Shown piece after piece: positions 24,048 to 32,669 of a DNA stretch of 52,352 bases (its first letter is position 1; each line of letters starts with the position of its first letter). Origin of the DNA: Clostridia bacterium (GTDB lineage: Bacteria > Bacillota > Clostridia > Christensenellales > Aristaeellaceae). Where the stretch lies: NCBI GenBank assembly GCA_017552535.1, contig JAFZPV010000036.1:1-52352 (forward strand). Direction: 5' to 3'. The position numbers and the translations under genes are program-made. The notes beneath the pieces are model-generated. The model did no database searches. It was not told the origin of the DNA and was given only the letters and a program-made list of their open reading frames with translations.

Positions 24048-25067
24048 ATGGGTTTTGAAAACAGGATCGCCAGGATCATGCGCAACACGGGTCCGGCCAG
24101 GTTTTTCGTTCCCCTCGGGATCATCCTGATTGTATTCGGCATCATCGTGATGGGCTTCAATACCGACGACTATACCCTGACGATGGGTACGATCACCGCT
24201 GTGACGGAATCCGTGACACAGGAGGGTCAGAAGGAATACGACGTACGCTTTACCTATGATGCAGACGGAAAAACCTACGAGGGCACGTTCGCGGGCCTTC
24301 CCGGTGATTTTTCTGTGGGAAACGGGATCAAGGTGTACTACGACCCGCAGGACCCGGAAAAGATCACCAACAGCAAGCTGGGCTTCCTGCCCCCGATCAT
24401 GATCGCCCTGGGTGCCGCGGCCACGGTTTTCGGCGTATGGAAGACGGTGCAGGCCTTCAAAAAGAGCATAGCGCTGGACCAGGCCGCCGGCGGGAAAACG
24501 GTAACCGAAGAGCAGAAAGCGCTCTTTAAGACCGCACCCGGCGTAAAAGAGATGTACTTCCGCTTTGACGGCAATTCCCTGAGGCCGGGATACCTGATCG
24601 AGGATGCAGACAAAAATGTGCTCTTCGAAGGCAAAATGCTCAAAAACGCCCTCGTGGGCAGCCGCAGCTACGAATTCGTCGATCACGTTTCCGGCCGCAG
24701 CGAAACGCACGAGGTGGGCCACACCGTGACCCAGACCTTCGACAACGAGTTCTTCTCCGCCCGATCCTGGTTCAAGATCGACGGCGAAAACGTGTGGGAC
24801 CTGCTGCATGACCGCGGCCTTCGCATGAACACAGACCTGCACAGCCGCTTTCCGAGTCCCATTTACGACGTGACCAAAGCCGGCGAAATGTACGCCAGGA
24901 TCGAATCTACCAGCAGATACGTCCACGAGGAAGACGAAAAAGCCCACAGGCTCGCCGTTCCCACCGGCAGGATGTACTACCGCTTCTGGACCGCGTCAGA
25001 CGACCTGGAAACGATGTTCATCACCATGTTCGCACTCTCCGAGACAGAGCAGGCCGTGGCCGAATAA
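24048..25067 (+). CDS. DUF3592-type membrane protein
   Basis: 339 residues. First membrane helix about 17-38 (FFVPLGIILIVFGIIVMG), then a DUF3592-like beta domain (GTITAVTESVTQEGQKEYDV through VYYDPQDPEKI, about 48-103), a second helix (about 112-130), and a cytoplasmic C-terminal part of about 200 residues with no family recognised. DUF3592 domains are widespread and of unknown function. Start ATG 24048 follows AAAGAGG; an upstream in-frame start lies within the promoter. Monocistronic, closed by a terminator. Confidence 0.85.
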   Translation: MGFENRIARIMRNTGPARFFVPLGIILIVFGIIVMGFNTDDYTLTMGTITAVTESVTQEGQKEYDVRFTYDADGKTYEGTFAGLPGDFSVGNGIKVYYDPQDPEKITNSKLGFLPPIMIALGAAATVFGVWKTVQAFKKSIALDQAAGGKTVTEEQKALFKTAPGVKEMYFRFDGNSLRPGYLIEDADKNVLFEGKMLKNALVGSRSYEFVDHVSGRSETHEVGHTVTQTFDNEFFSARSWFKIDGENVWDLLHDRGLRMNTDLHSRFPSPIYDVTKAGEMYARIESTSRYVHEEDEKAHRLAVPTGRMYYRFWTASDDLETMFITMFALSETEQAVAE

Positions 25068-25096
25068 GACGACAGATATCAGCACACATACAAACA

Positions 25097-25125
25097 GAAA
25101 CCTGCGGGGCTTTCCTGCAGGTTTC
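25097..25125. terminator. Bidirectional terminator
   Basis: Arms GAAACCTGC and GCAGGTTTC around an 11-base loop, between two converging genes. Confidence 0.75.
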
Positions 25126-25160
25126 GTGCTTCTGTGCCTGATCCGTACGGCAGGCCGGAC

Positions 25161-26516
25161 TTATACCCGGATCTGCCCGTGTAAGACCGTTTCGCGCACG
25201 AGCGTCCGCCAGTCCTGATCCCAGTTCCAGGCAAGCGCTGCGTACAGCGCTGCGGGCAGGGGGATCTCCCTTTCAAACAGCCCGTCCTCCACCAGGCAAT
25301 ACACCGCCGTATCTTCTTTCCGGGCGTACAGGCGCAGAACGTCCCGGCACATTTCGCCGTGGTCCAGCCATTCTGCCGAGATATACCGCCAGATGCGGCG
25401 AACGTCTTTGAAACGGGCCTGTATCGTTTTTTCGTCCGCGCAGCCCAGCCTTTCGGGCCCCGCCTGATGGGTAAAGGCGGGCCAGTTCAGCTGGATCATG
25501 CTTTTGAGCACCGCGCCCGTGGCGGCGCCCGGCCTCAGCGCGAGCAGCTTTTCGGTAAAAGCCTTCGTATTCACTGTGTCGCCGATCACGCCGGGAGACG
25601 CGTGGTAGGGGAAACCGCCGCAGTTTTCCCAGATGATCTCTATGCGGGGATCGACCTTGGCGATTGCCTCCAGGCGGTTTTTAACGGAATCCGCGTGCAG
25701 GCCGAACTGGAGCCTCAGGCCCGGATGCCTTTGAAGCAGTCTGGCCGCCGTGCGGTTCACAAACTCAGTCACCGCCTCGGCGATCAGCACGCCGCCCAGC
25801 GTCTCCCGGGAGGTCTCGGTAAAGCTCTGAAAGTAGATGCCGTCTCCGCCGAGATCGGAATACTCTCTCTCGTACTTGTCGATGATGCGCTGCGCGGCTT
25901 CCTCGGAGGTATCCAGCCGCATGGCGGTGTCCCAGCCCCAGGCGTAGCCCCAGATGACGCGTATGCCCAGTTCGTGGGCATAGGATACGATATCCTGCCC
26001 GTTGAGAGGCGCGAAATCGTTCCACAGGATCAATTCGTTCAGCCTGAGGCGCGCCATGTTTTCCAGATACCCGCGCCAGTCGTACACCGCGCGGCCCCAG
26101 GTCCACAGTCCGCGCTTTGGGATGCGCGGCGCGCTTTTAAATTCTTCCGGCGGCAGGAAGTCCTTTTCAAACAGCGCCCGGAAATAGTACGGGTCTGCCG
26201 TCGTGTGGCTCACGGCTGCCCGGGGCAGACAGCGATGGCAGAAGTCCATCACGCCGCAGGTGAGCGCTTCAGGATCGCTGCCGTCTATAAAGACCCTCTG
26301 CCGCCCGCCCGAGGGCTCCTCGATCTTAACGCGATATCCGTTTGCGGGAACGCTGTCTTTGCGCACGGACAGGCAGACGGCGTTCATGCCGTCTTCATAC
26401 GCTTTTGCCGAGGGCTGTCCGTGGGCATAGCTGCCCATCACGGCGTGCAGTTCCTTCAGGGCAAAGCGGATCTGCTCTTCCGAAACTCCGCTCAGCCGGA
26501 TGCACCAGTCCTTCAT
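25161..26516 (-). CDS. Glycoside hydrolase-like (beta/alpha)8-barrel protein
   Basis: 451 residues. An N-terminal alpha/beta domain of about 120 residues is followed by a barrel region from about residue 130 (RGLWTWGRAVYDW) with LNELILWNDFAPLNG, RVIWGYAWGWD and DGIYFQSFTET. This layout recalls GH20 and GH67/DUF4838-like proteins that have a small N-terminal domain before a catalytic barrel, but no family could be fixed and the catalytic pair is not identified. No signal peptide. Last gene of the glycan cluster, 15 bases after the preceding gene. It probably acts on a sugar released by the sulfatase and sialidase-like proteins (inference). Confidence 0.8.
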   Translation of the reverse strand: MKDWCIRLSGVSEEQIRFALKELHAVMGSYAHGQPSAKAYEDGMNAVCLSVRKDSVPANGYRVKIEEPSGGRQRVFIDGSDPEALTCGVMDFCHRCLPRAAVSHTTADPYYFRALFEKDFLPPEEFKSAPRIPKRGLWTWGRAVYDWRGYLENMARLRLNELILWNDFAPLNGQDIVSYAHELGIRVIWGYAWGWDTAMRLDTSEEAAQRIIDKYEREYSDLGGDGIYFQSFTETSRETLGGVLIAEAVTEFVNRTAARLLQRHPGLRLQFGLHADSVKNRLEAIAKVDPRIEIIWENCGGFPYHASPGVIGDTVNTKAFTEKLLALRPGAATGAVLKSMIQLNWPAFTHQAGPERLGCADEKTIQARFKDVRRIWRYISAEWLDHGEMCRDVLRLYARKEDTAVYCLVEDGLFEREIPLPAALYAALAWNWDQDWRTLVRETVLHGQIRV

Positions 26517-26531
26517 TTCACGTCACCTGCT

Positions 26532-27407
26532 TCAGCCCGGGAAATGCTGCCGTATCTCCCCGCCCAGGGCCGCCGTTTTGCTGGGAGTGGAGCGGCGCTG
26601 CATGTCCGGATAGCGGCGCTCAATGGCCGCCAGAGCGATTTCCGCGTCCTCGTCCACTTCCTCCGGCGTGTGGGCGCCCACGGTCACCATGTCGCAGGGA
26701 CGCAGCGTGGCGAAGGAGAAGGACAGGCCCACATAGGGCGAAACTCGGCCCGCAGCCATGGGCTTTATGGTCATCACGGGCTTTTTCGCGTTTTCGATGA
26801 TGGCGCGCACGCCCTCGATCTCGATCTGCATGAGGAAGCCCGCGCAGTTGTAGATCTGTATGTAGGTCTGCACATCGTACCCGTTTTCGTCGGAATACAG
26901 GATCAGCTCCGGCATATGGGCGGAAAGCCCCGGCACCATACCGTGCTGGCGGATCATGTCCAGATAATCCGGCAGGCGGTCCATGGTGCCTTTGAGCTTG
27001 TTTACCAGCTTTTCGGCGGAGGAGTGGTGGATCAGGCAGATCTCGCTGCCGTTTGAAGCACATTGGGAGATCACCTTTTCCGCGTCTAAACGGGCCTGGG
27101 GGCTGTCGGTCACGTCTATAACGGGCGTATCGATTTTGATGATGTGCCGGCCCAGGGCCTGCTCCGCTTCGCTTAAGCCGGTCAAAAGCGCATCGTGCCC
27201 GCCGAAGGGAGCCATCATGGCGTCGATCCCCCAGCGGAGGTAGGCTTCCGCCATCGCCCGGAAGGAGGACGGCGCCTGATAGCGGTTTTGGATCATATGG
27301 TCGGCGGAGACCGAGGTGTGGCTCCAGCCGAGCATCCAGTTGGTGCCCATCAGCATGCGGGGCAGAGAGATGTTTTCAACCATTGTCCTTGGAAACGTCT
27401 GAGACAT
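26532..27407 (-). CDS. Uncharacterised barrel-like protein of the glycan cluster
   Basis: 291 residues, soluble. Not assigned to a family. It has the rhythm of an alpha/beta barrel: WGIDAMMAPFGGHDALL (about 55), IIKIDTPVIDVTD (about 90), ICLIHHSSAEKL (about 122), GLSAHMPELILYSD (about 160), KKPVMTIKPMAAGRVSP (about 215) and a closing CDMVTVGAHTPEEVDED. The end-of-strand pattern resembles aldolase- or aldo-keto-reductase-like barrels. ATG 27407 with AGGAGG was taken; the long extension upstream runs antisense-like through the sialidase gene without a ribosome site. 35 bases after the sialidase gene. Confidence 0.85.
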   Translation of the reverse strand: MSQTFPRTMVENISLPRMLMGTNWMLGWSHTSVSADHMIQNRYQAPSSFRAMAEAYLRWGIDAMMAPFGGHDALLTGLSEAEQALGRHIIKIDTPVIDVTDSPQARLDAEKVISQCASNGSEICLIHHSSAEKLVNKLKGTMDRLPDYLDMIRQHGMVPGLSAHMPELILYSDENGYDVQTYIQIYNCAGFLMQIEIEGVRAIIENAKKPVMTIKPMAAGRVSPYVGLSFSFATLRPCDMVTVGAHTPEEVDEDAEIALAAIERRYPDMQRRSTPSKTAALGGEIRQHFPG

Positions 27408-27442
27408 GGCCGCGCCTCCTGTAAATGTTATGTCCGTTTGTT

Positions 27443-28681
27443 TCAGGCGAGTACCGGGGGTTTGAAGCGCACGGTGACGATATACTGCTTTTCGCCCGGC
27501 GTCCATGCGCCGTAGGTGGTGGCGGCCACGGTGCCGTCCGGCAGCACCAGCACGCCGGGATAGGCGCAGTCGCAGCCGTCGTGGTTTTTCATCAGTCGCA
27601 CGCGGTACTCGCCCTCGCGCCCGGAAACGATATCGTCGTACGTGCCGACCCAGGCGCACCAGTCTCCCCGGGTGGGCGATTCGTGGCACATGTCCCGGAA
27701 GGATACGATCAGCCGCCCGTCCTTCAGATACCGTATCGTGTGCCTGTCCCCGGTCAGTGCGCCGGGAAGCTCGCGGGGCTCTGACCAGCTGACGCCGTTG
27801 TCGTCCGAGAAGGTGACGAAGGAGTTGTATTTGCGGGAATTTTCCCTCAGCAGCATCGCCAGCTGCTTTCCGTCTGGCGAACGCACCACGCCGGGCTCGC
27901 ACAGGCTGGCTGTGTCGTGGGTGCATACGGGCCTGAGCTCTCCCCAGGTAAGCCCGCCGTCCCGGCTGCGCACGCTGTAAACCGTAAAGCGCCCGCGCCG
28001 CGCGGCAGCCCCTTCCACGTCCGAGACCGTGGTAAAACGCTTTTTCCACCTGCTGCCGGGAAGATCCTGAACGAGGCCAGTGGAGTTCCATATGCTGTAG
28101 GGCACCCAGCCGCCCTTTCCGTCCGCAGAGGAATACACGATGCGGGACGCGGCGTCGGGCCCTTCGCCCGTCACATAGACTTCGGTCAGGTCCGTGCCCG
28201 TGGGCGAGATGAACCGCCCGTCGTCGTGGAAGAAGGCGAGATACTCTCCTTTGCCCACTTGGGTCACGTCTGCCATGGCCACGATGCCGCCGAAATCCCC
28301 GATGGGCTCAAGCTCGCTCCAGCTTTCGCCCTCGTCTTCCGAATGGGCCATGCGGATGGGGTAGAGGCCGCTGAACATGATCAGGTGCTTTTTCCCGTCC
28401 GGACCTTCGGTGCGGTATATCGTGGGCACTTCGAGGGACGTGGCCCAGGAGGCGGGCACGGGCAGGCGCTCTGTCCAGATCACGCCGCCGTCAAAGCTCT
28501 TCTTCATAACGATGGGGCCCCTGCCGTGGCTCTTGGGGTACACGGTAATGATGGTCCTGCCGTCGTCCAGCAGCACGGTGGTGGGATGGCCAAGATACTG
28601 CCCTTTTTCCCAGTCTACCACGCTCTGGCGGAACGTGTCGTTGCTCAGGTCGATCAGGGGAATGGTATAACCTCTTTGCAT
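27443..28681 (-). CDS. Sialidase-like (BNR/Asp-box) six-bladed propeller protein
   Basis: 412 residues. Four Asp-boxes (S-x-D-x-G-x-x-W) are visible: SFDGGVIW (about 68), SEDEGESW (about 117), SRDGGLTW (about 240) and SDDNGVSW (about 290), which define a sialidase-type beta-propeller. Sialidases cleave terminal sialic acid from glycans; the propeller is also used for other uronic-type sugars, so substrate is open. LRENSRKY and TIRYLKDGRLIVSFRD provide candidate arginines. No signal peptide, so cytoplasmic. Start ATG follows GGGAGG. 108 bases after the sulfatase gene, same orientation. Confidence 0.9.
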   Translation of the reverse strand: MQRGYTIPLIDLSNDTFRQSVVDWEKGQYLGHPTTVLLDDGRTIITVYPKSHGRGPIVMKKSFDGGVIWTERLPVPASWATSLEVPTIYRTEGPDGKKHLIMFSGLYPIRMAHSEDEGESWSELEPIGDFGGIVAMADVTQVGKGEYLAFFHDDGRFISPTGTDLTEVYVTGEGPDAASRIVYSSADGKGGWVPYSIWNSTGLVQDLPGSRWKKRFTTVSDVEGAAARRGRFTVYSVRSRDGGLTWGELRPVCTHDTASLCEPGVVRSPDGKQLAMLLRENSRKYNSFVTFSDDNGVSWSEPRELPGALTGDRHTIRYLKDGRLIVSFRDMCHESPTRGDWCAWVGTYDDIVSGREGEYRVRLMKNHDGCDCAYPGVLVLPDGTVAATTYGAWTPGEKQYIVTVRFKPPVLA

Positions 28682-28789
28682 ACTGTGCCTCCCTGTATAA
28701 GTCTGTTCCTCAAACGCGCCATATCGGGCCGGCGGCGCAGGAGATCTTCGCACCCGGCCGGTTCTTTTTGCCCGGATCGGAAACGTCGT

Positions 28790-30127
28790 TCAGACTGCCG
28801 GACTTCCGGGTGCCGGCAGGATCTCGGCCTCTGGCTCGTGTGCGTAACGCATGAAGGCTTTGAGCCGCTGTTTTAGCTGCGCGCGCACCTTGGCATACGC
28901 CGGGTCGCTTACCAGATTCGTGTTCTCGTACGGGTCGTTTTCCAGGTCGTAGAGCTTTTCCTCGACGTACGTCTTCGGATAGGCTTCCTTCGGGTCGAAT
29001 ACCGGGGCGCACACGCAGTATTTCCACTTCTTTGTGCGCACCGTGCGCGCGTTCTCCGCTTCGCTGATCTGCGCGTATACAGTGTCCGGCCAGCCGGAAG
29101 CGTCGCCTCTTGCCAGCTGCAAAAGGGAATGCCCGCGGTAGTGGGCGGGTATGTCCAGCCCCGCCAGGTCCAGGATCGTGGGCGGAACGTCTATCAGGCT
29201 CACCAGCTCGTCCGTTTTCCCCGCGCTCGCAAACGGGCCGCCCCAGGCGATCAGCGGGATGTGCAGGCATCCGTCCTCGCAGCTGCGCTTGTATTCCGCG
29301 TTGCGCGTGCGGAAATGGCTGCCGTGGTCGGAGGAGTACAGGACGACCGTATCGTCCTTGAGCCCCGCCGCCTCCAGCGCGTCCATGAGCCTGCCTACGT
29401 TTTGGTCCAGCAGGTTGCACTGGCCCAGATAGTCGGGATAGTTCTCCCGCCAGTCCCCGCCCTTTCCAGCGAGGTCGCCCGGCACGTCGTAGTCTTTAAA
29501 GCGGGTCTTGCTGCCGTCGGGACCTTCGTAGCGGTTACGGTCGTTCTGATGGTGCGGGTCCAGCTGGCTCACGAACAGGAAGAACGGCTTCTCCCGCGTG
29601 CCCTCGGCATACTTGTGGATATAATCCACCGCGAAGGCGTTTATGCAGTCTATGCGGTGGCCTACGAAATCGTGCCGCCGCATATCGCCGTCAAACACAT
29701 AGCCGTTGTAGCCGTGGCTCGTCCACTCAAGCGCGTCGGCGGCCATCCAGTACTGATAGCCTCCGCGCCTCTTAGGCGGCACCGCCTCGGTGCGGTAGGA
29801 GCTGCCTTCGCAGCTGGCAAGGTGCCACTTGCCCACGTACGCAGTCTCGTAGCCGCCCGCGTTCAGGCGGCGGGCCAGCGTGTCCATGCCCTCCGGCAGG
29901 ATGCGGTGGTTCGTGTGGCAGCCTGCCTCCGCGGCGTACATGCCCGTCTGCAGACAGGCCCGGGCGGGCCCGCACACCGGCTGGCAGGTGAACGCGTTTT
30001 GAAACAGCATGCCTTCCCCGGCAAGCGCGTCCAAAACCGGCGTCACGTTCAGCCTCTGCCCGTAGCAGCCCATGGTGTCCCAGCGCTGCTGATCGGAAAA
30101 ATAAAAGATGATGTTGGGCCGTTTCAT
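28790..30127 (-). CDS. S1-family sulfatase
   Basis: 445 residues. The formylglycine signature C-x-P-x-R is present as VCGPARACLQTG, with Cys52 the residue that must be oxidised. The N-terminal metal ligands FYFSDQQRWDTMG (Asp-Gln, about 10) and the later YSSDHGSHFRTRN (Asp-His, about 265) complete the site. It removes sulfate esters from a sugar. There is no signal peptide, and no anSME or FGE maturase gene is in the window, so a maturase elsewhere in the genome is needed. Start ATG overlaps the ribosome site AGAGGT of the peroxiredoxin gene's end (spacing 5). Confidence 0.94.
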   Translation of the reverse strand: MKRPNIIFYFSDQQRWDTMGCYGQRLNVTPVLDALAGEGMLFQNAFTCQPVCGPARACLQTGMYAAEAGCHTNHRILPEGMDTLARRLNAGGYETAYVGKWHLASCEGSSYRTEAVPPKRRGGYQYWMAADALEWTSHGYNGYVFDGDMRRHDFVGHRIDCINAFAVDYIHKYAEGTREKPFFLFVSQLDPHHQNDRNRYEGPDGSKTRFKDYDVPGDLAGKGGDWRENYPDYLGQCNLLDQNVGRLMDALEAAGLKDDTVVLYSSDHGSHFRTRNAEYKRSCEDGCLHIPLIAWGGPFASAGKTDELVSLIDVPPTILDLAGLDIPAHYRGHSLLQLARGDASGWPDTVYAQISEAENARTVRTKKWKYCVCAPVFDPKEAYPKTYVEEKLYDLENDPYENTNLVSDPAYAKVRAQLKQRLKAFMRYAHEPEAEILPAPGSPAV

Positions 30128-30132
30128 GGGCT

Positions 30133-30585
30133 TTATACCTCTTGAAGCATGCAGGCCGGGTTGTCCGCCGCCTTCACGTTTTCAAACGCCTTCAGGATCA
30201 CGCCGTTTTCGTCTATCAGGTAAGTGCTGCGCACCACGCCCATGGTGACCTTGCCGTAGTTCTTCTTTTCCTGCCACACGCCGTAGGCCTGGATCACCTG
30301 CTTTTCCGGGTCGGACAGCAGGATGAAGGGCAGCGCATGCGCCTGTTCGAACCTCTTGTGGGAGGCGACGCTGTCCTTGCTGATGCCGATCACCTGCACG
30401 CCGCGGTTTTGAAACTCGGCGTTCAGCGCGGCAAAGCTCTGCGCCTGCTTCGTGCAGCCGGCGGTCATGTCCTTCGGGTAGAAATACAAAATCACCTTCT
30501 GCCCGCGAAAGTCTTTCAGCGAGCGCATGTCTCCGTTCTGGTCAGGCAGGGTGAAGTCCGGGGCTTTCGTTCCGGTCTCAAGCAT
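30133..30585 (-). CDS. bcp: Thioredoxin-dependent peroxiredoxin, BCP/PrxQ type
   Basis: 150 residues. Reduces hydroperoxides with electrons from thioredoxin. The peroxidatic Cys is in FYPKDMTAGCTKQAQSF (about 45); the residue five positions on, the resolving Cys in many BCPs, is not a Cys, so it is of the 1-Cys-like subgroup or uses the downstream Cys (about 145). The C-terminal GVVRSTYLIDENGVI is typical. Ribosome site AAGGAAGG. It lies between the macro-domain and sulfatase genes, on the same strand, only 5 bases before the latter. Confidence 0.95.
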   Translation of the reverse strand: MLETGTKAPDFTLPDQNGDMRSLKDFRGQKVILYFYPKDMTAGCTKQAQSFAALNAEFQNRGVQVIGISKDSVASHKRFEQAHALPFILLSDPEKQVIQAYGVWQEKKNYGKVTMGVVRSTYLIDENGVILKAFENVKAADNPACMLQEV

Positions 30586-30639
30586 GGTAACCTTCCTTTC
30601 CCGGCGGAAGATGTCCGCCGACCGCTTTTGTTCAGTACG

Positions 30640-31803
30640 CTATTCGCTTCGGCTGTTGCCAAGCAAAGGCAGGTCGAATTCGAACAGGATCTGGTTGATC
30701 TCGTTTATGTCGAAGTGCCTGGTCCCGATGCAGTATTCCAGGATGATGTCGAACTTGCTGCTGTGGGAGAGGGCGAAGCCCGCCTTGCCCAGCAGCTCCC
30801 GGGTTTCGTTTAGCGTAAGCTTCAGCGCTATGGCGAAGGCGAACACCGTGGGCTTGCTGGGCCGGTAATCCGGGTTGGAGCGGATCTTGCTGAACAGCTT
30901 TCTGTCCACGTTCGCCAGCTTGTAGCATTGGGTATCCGTCATGCCCTTTTCGTCGATCATGCGCATCAGCGCCTGGGAAAAGCTCTCGTCCGTCCTGCGG
31001 AGCAGGTCTTCCCAACCCGACCTGTCGGCGATGAACGCAAGGCCTTCTTTTTCGTCTTCCCGGGATTTTACGGAGCTGTAGGAAAACGCCTTATCGGCGG
31101 ACACAGGCGGGACCGCTTTCCTCCCGCGGAAGAAGGAAGGGCCGCGCTTCGGGGCCTCACATTCTTCTTCTTCAGGCGTGAACGGCGCAAGCTCCGTGTC
31201 CATGTCCAGCGCTTCGGATTCGTCTTCGCGCCACTGCCTCTCCCGGTACCGCTCGGTGTTTTCCCGAACGTGGGTTTTCGCGTAGACGTCGTCGATATAT
31301 TCCTGAATGTCCCGGAAGAGCTTTTTGCTGGTCATGAATTCGGTATGGCCGAAGACCACCAGATACACGGTCATCTCGTGATCCAGCAGAAAATGGGTGA
31401 TGGCGCTCACGGCCACGTCCATCGCCTGGTCCTTGGGATAGCCGTAGGCGCCCGCTGAGATCAGCGGGAACGCCACAGTCTCGCAGCCGTTTTGGTCCGC
31501 CAGTTCAAGGGAGTTCCGGTAGCATGCCGTGAGCAGTTCCTTTTCCCCCTGCTCTCCGCCGTGCCATATGGGGCCTACGGTATGGATCACGTATTTTGCC
31601 GGCAGCCGATAGCCCCGGGTGAGCTTTGCTTTTCCGGTCTCACAGCCGCCAAGCTGCCTGCATTCCTCAAGCAGAAGCGGTCCGGCGGCATGGTGGATGG
31701 CGCCGTCCACGCCGCCCCCGCCCAGCAGGGAACGGTTCGCGGCGTTCACGATGGCGTCCACTTTCATTTTCGTGATGTCGTTGCGTACGATCTCAAAGGG
31801 CAT
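30640..31803 (-). CDS. Macro-domain protein fused to a C-terminal helix-turn-helix-like domain
   Basis: 387 residues. The N-terminal macro domain (about 1-165) has [20 protein letters not shown] (about 15) and [14 protein letters not shown], the ADP-ribose-binding loops. Macro domains bind or remove ADP-ribose. An acidic linker (about 190-235) leads to a C-terminal all-alpha domain (about 275-385): [60 protein letters not shown], a pattern like an XRE-type helix-turn-helix. Such macro-helix-turn-helix fusions occur in Firmicutes, but their roles are not known. Possible SD-like AAGGCGG precedes the ATG. Confidence 0.88.
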   Translation of the reverse strand: MPFEIVRNDITKMKVDAIVNAANRSLLGGGGVDGAIHHAAGPLLLEECRQLGGCETGKAKLTRGYRLPAKYVIHTVGPIWHGGEQGEKELLTACYRNSLELADQNGCETVAFPLISAGAYGYPKDQAMDVAVSAITHFLLDHEMTVYLVVFGHTEFMTSKKLFRDIQEYIDDVYAKTHVRENTERYRERQWREDESEALDMDTELAPFTPEEEECEAPKRGPSFFRGRKAVPPVSADKAFSYSSVKSREDEKEGLAFIADRSGWEDLLRRTDESFSQALMRMIDEKGMTDTQCYKLANVDRKLFSKIRSNPDYRPSKPTVFAFAIALKLTLNETRELLGKAGFALSHSSKFDIILEYCIGTRHFDINEINQILFEFDLPLLGNSRSE

Positions 31804-31848
31804 TCGGTTTACCGCCTTTCATCAGTATAGGGTATGCTTCCGCCCGGG

Positions 31849-32628
31849 TCATTCGTCCCGCCCGATCACTTCCCACGCCCGCAGGGAGGGGAAGGCTGAG
31901 GGGTCGTCGCTCTTTTCCATGCGCTCCAGCCTGAGCCAGCGTATGCGCCTTCCGCCCAGGCCGATCCACTGCCTCTCCCCGGTCTTCTCAAGCTCAAAGG
32001 CGATGTCGTCTCCATTGGAATCCACCGCGTGTCCGCGCACCCAGTACGCGTCGTGGGGGAAGTCGGCCCGCAGGGTCAGCGCCATCTTTTCGGCGAAAAC
32101 GGTCCTGCCGAAATCCAGCAGGCACCAGGCGTCCTCCCGGGCGCCGATGCCCCAGCTCTCAAAAGGCCATTTGCCGTGGGAGGTATTGTGGCGCAGGCCG
32201 TCTATCACGTTCCGGGCGGCGAACACGGATTCGTTCCGGGTCTCCACGTTCGCCGTGCAGTGGGGAAAGAATCCGGTGTCTCCGCGAAGATCCAGCGGAT
32301 TTCGGGCAACGTCCCGCAGGGAGTGTATCTCGTCACTTGTCATAAGGCGGGCGGAAAGGATGTTCCGTTCTGCTTCAAAGGCCCCGGGCGCGTAGGCCAG
32401 GCGGTGTTCTTTGGCCGGAACGCGCCAGACCAGCCGCCCGTCCGGGCAGAACACCTCGCCCTGCGGGACCGAAGCACTCATCCTGAGCCAGAGATGGGAC
32501 TTGGGCGGGCAGGATACCTCTACCGTGTCTCCCTCCTCCCAGGGGCGGCTCAAACAGAGCAGGCATTCGTCGCCCGATTCGGTGCGGGCAAGTTCCTGCC
32601 CGAGCGCGTTTTTTACGGTCATCTTCAT
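31849..32628 (-). CDS. Discoidin-like/beta-sandwich protein of the glycan cluster
   Basis: 259 residues. No family is certain. The C-terminal half (about 125-255) resembles a galactose-binding (discoidin, F5/8-type) fold: NVIDGLRHNTSHGKWPFES, a common loop of such modules, then WCLLDFGRTVFAEKMAL and the terminal LRAWEVIG. The N-terminal half may be a second sandwich. No signal peptide. Two possible ATGs (codons 1 and 3); the first was taken, with GGAGGA ten bases upstream. 41 bases after the SGNH hydrolase gene. It may bind or present the substrate glycan (inference). Confidence 0.72.
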   Translation of the reverse strand: MKMTVKNALGQELARTESGDECLLCLSRPWEEGDTVEVSCPPKSHLWLRMSASVPQGEVFCPDGRLVWRVPAKEHRLAYAPGAFEAERNILSARLMTSDEIHSLRDVARNPLDLRGDTGFFPHCTANVETRNESVFAARNVIDGLRHNTSHGKWPFESWGIGAREDAWCLLDFGRTVFAEKMALTLRADFPHDAYWVRGHAVDSNGDDIAFELEKTGERQWIGLGGRRIRWLRLERMEKSDDPSAFPSLRAWEVIGRDE

Positions 32629-32669
32629 GGGGCTTTCGTCCTCCGTTGCGTGCGATTGAGAAACGTTTT

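Noticed and set aside
25359-27056. 565-codon rightward open frame in the glycan cluster
   Set aside because: Antisense to two confident genes with good starts; composition is shadow-like.
28682-28789. Coding extension between sulfatase and sialidase genes
   Set aside because: The open frame there starts inside the sulfatase gene; ATG 28681 with GGGAGG is the better start.
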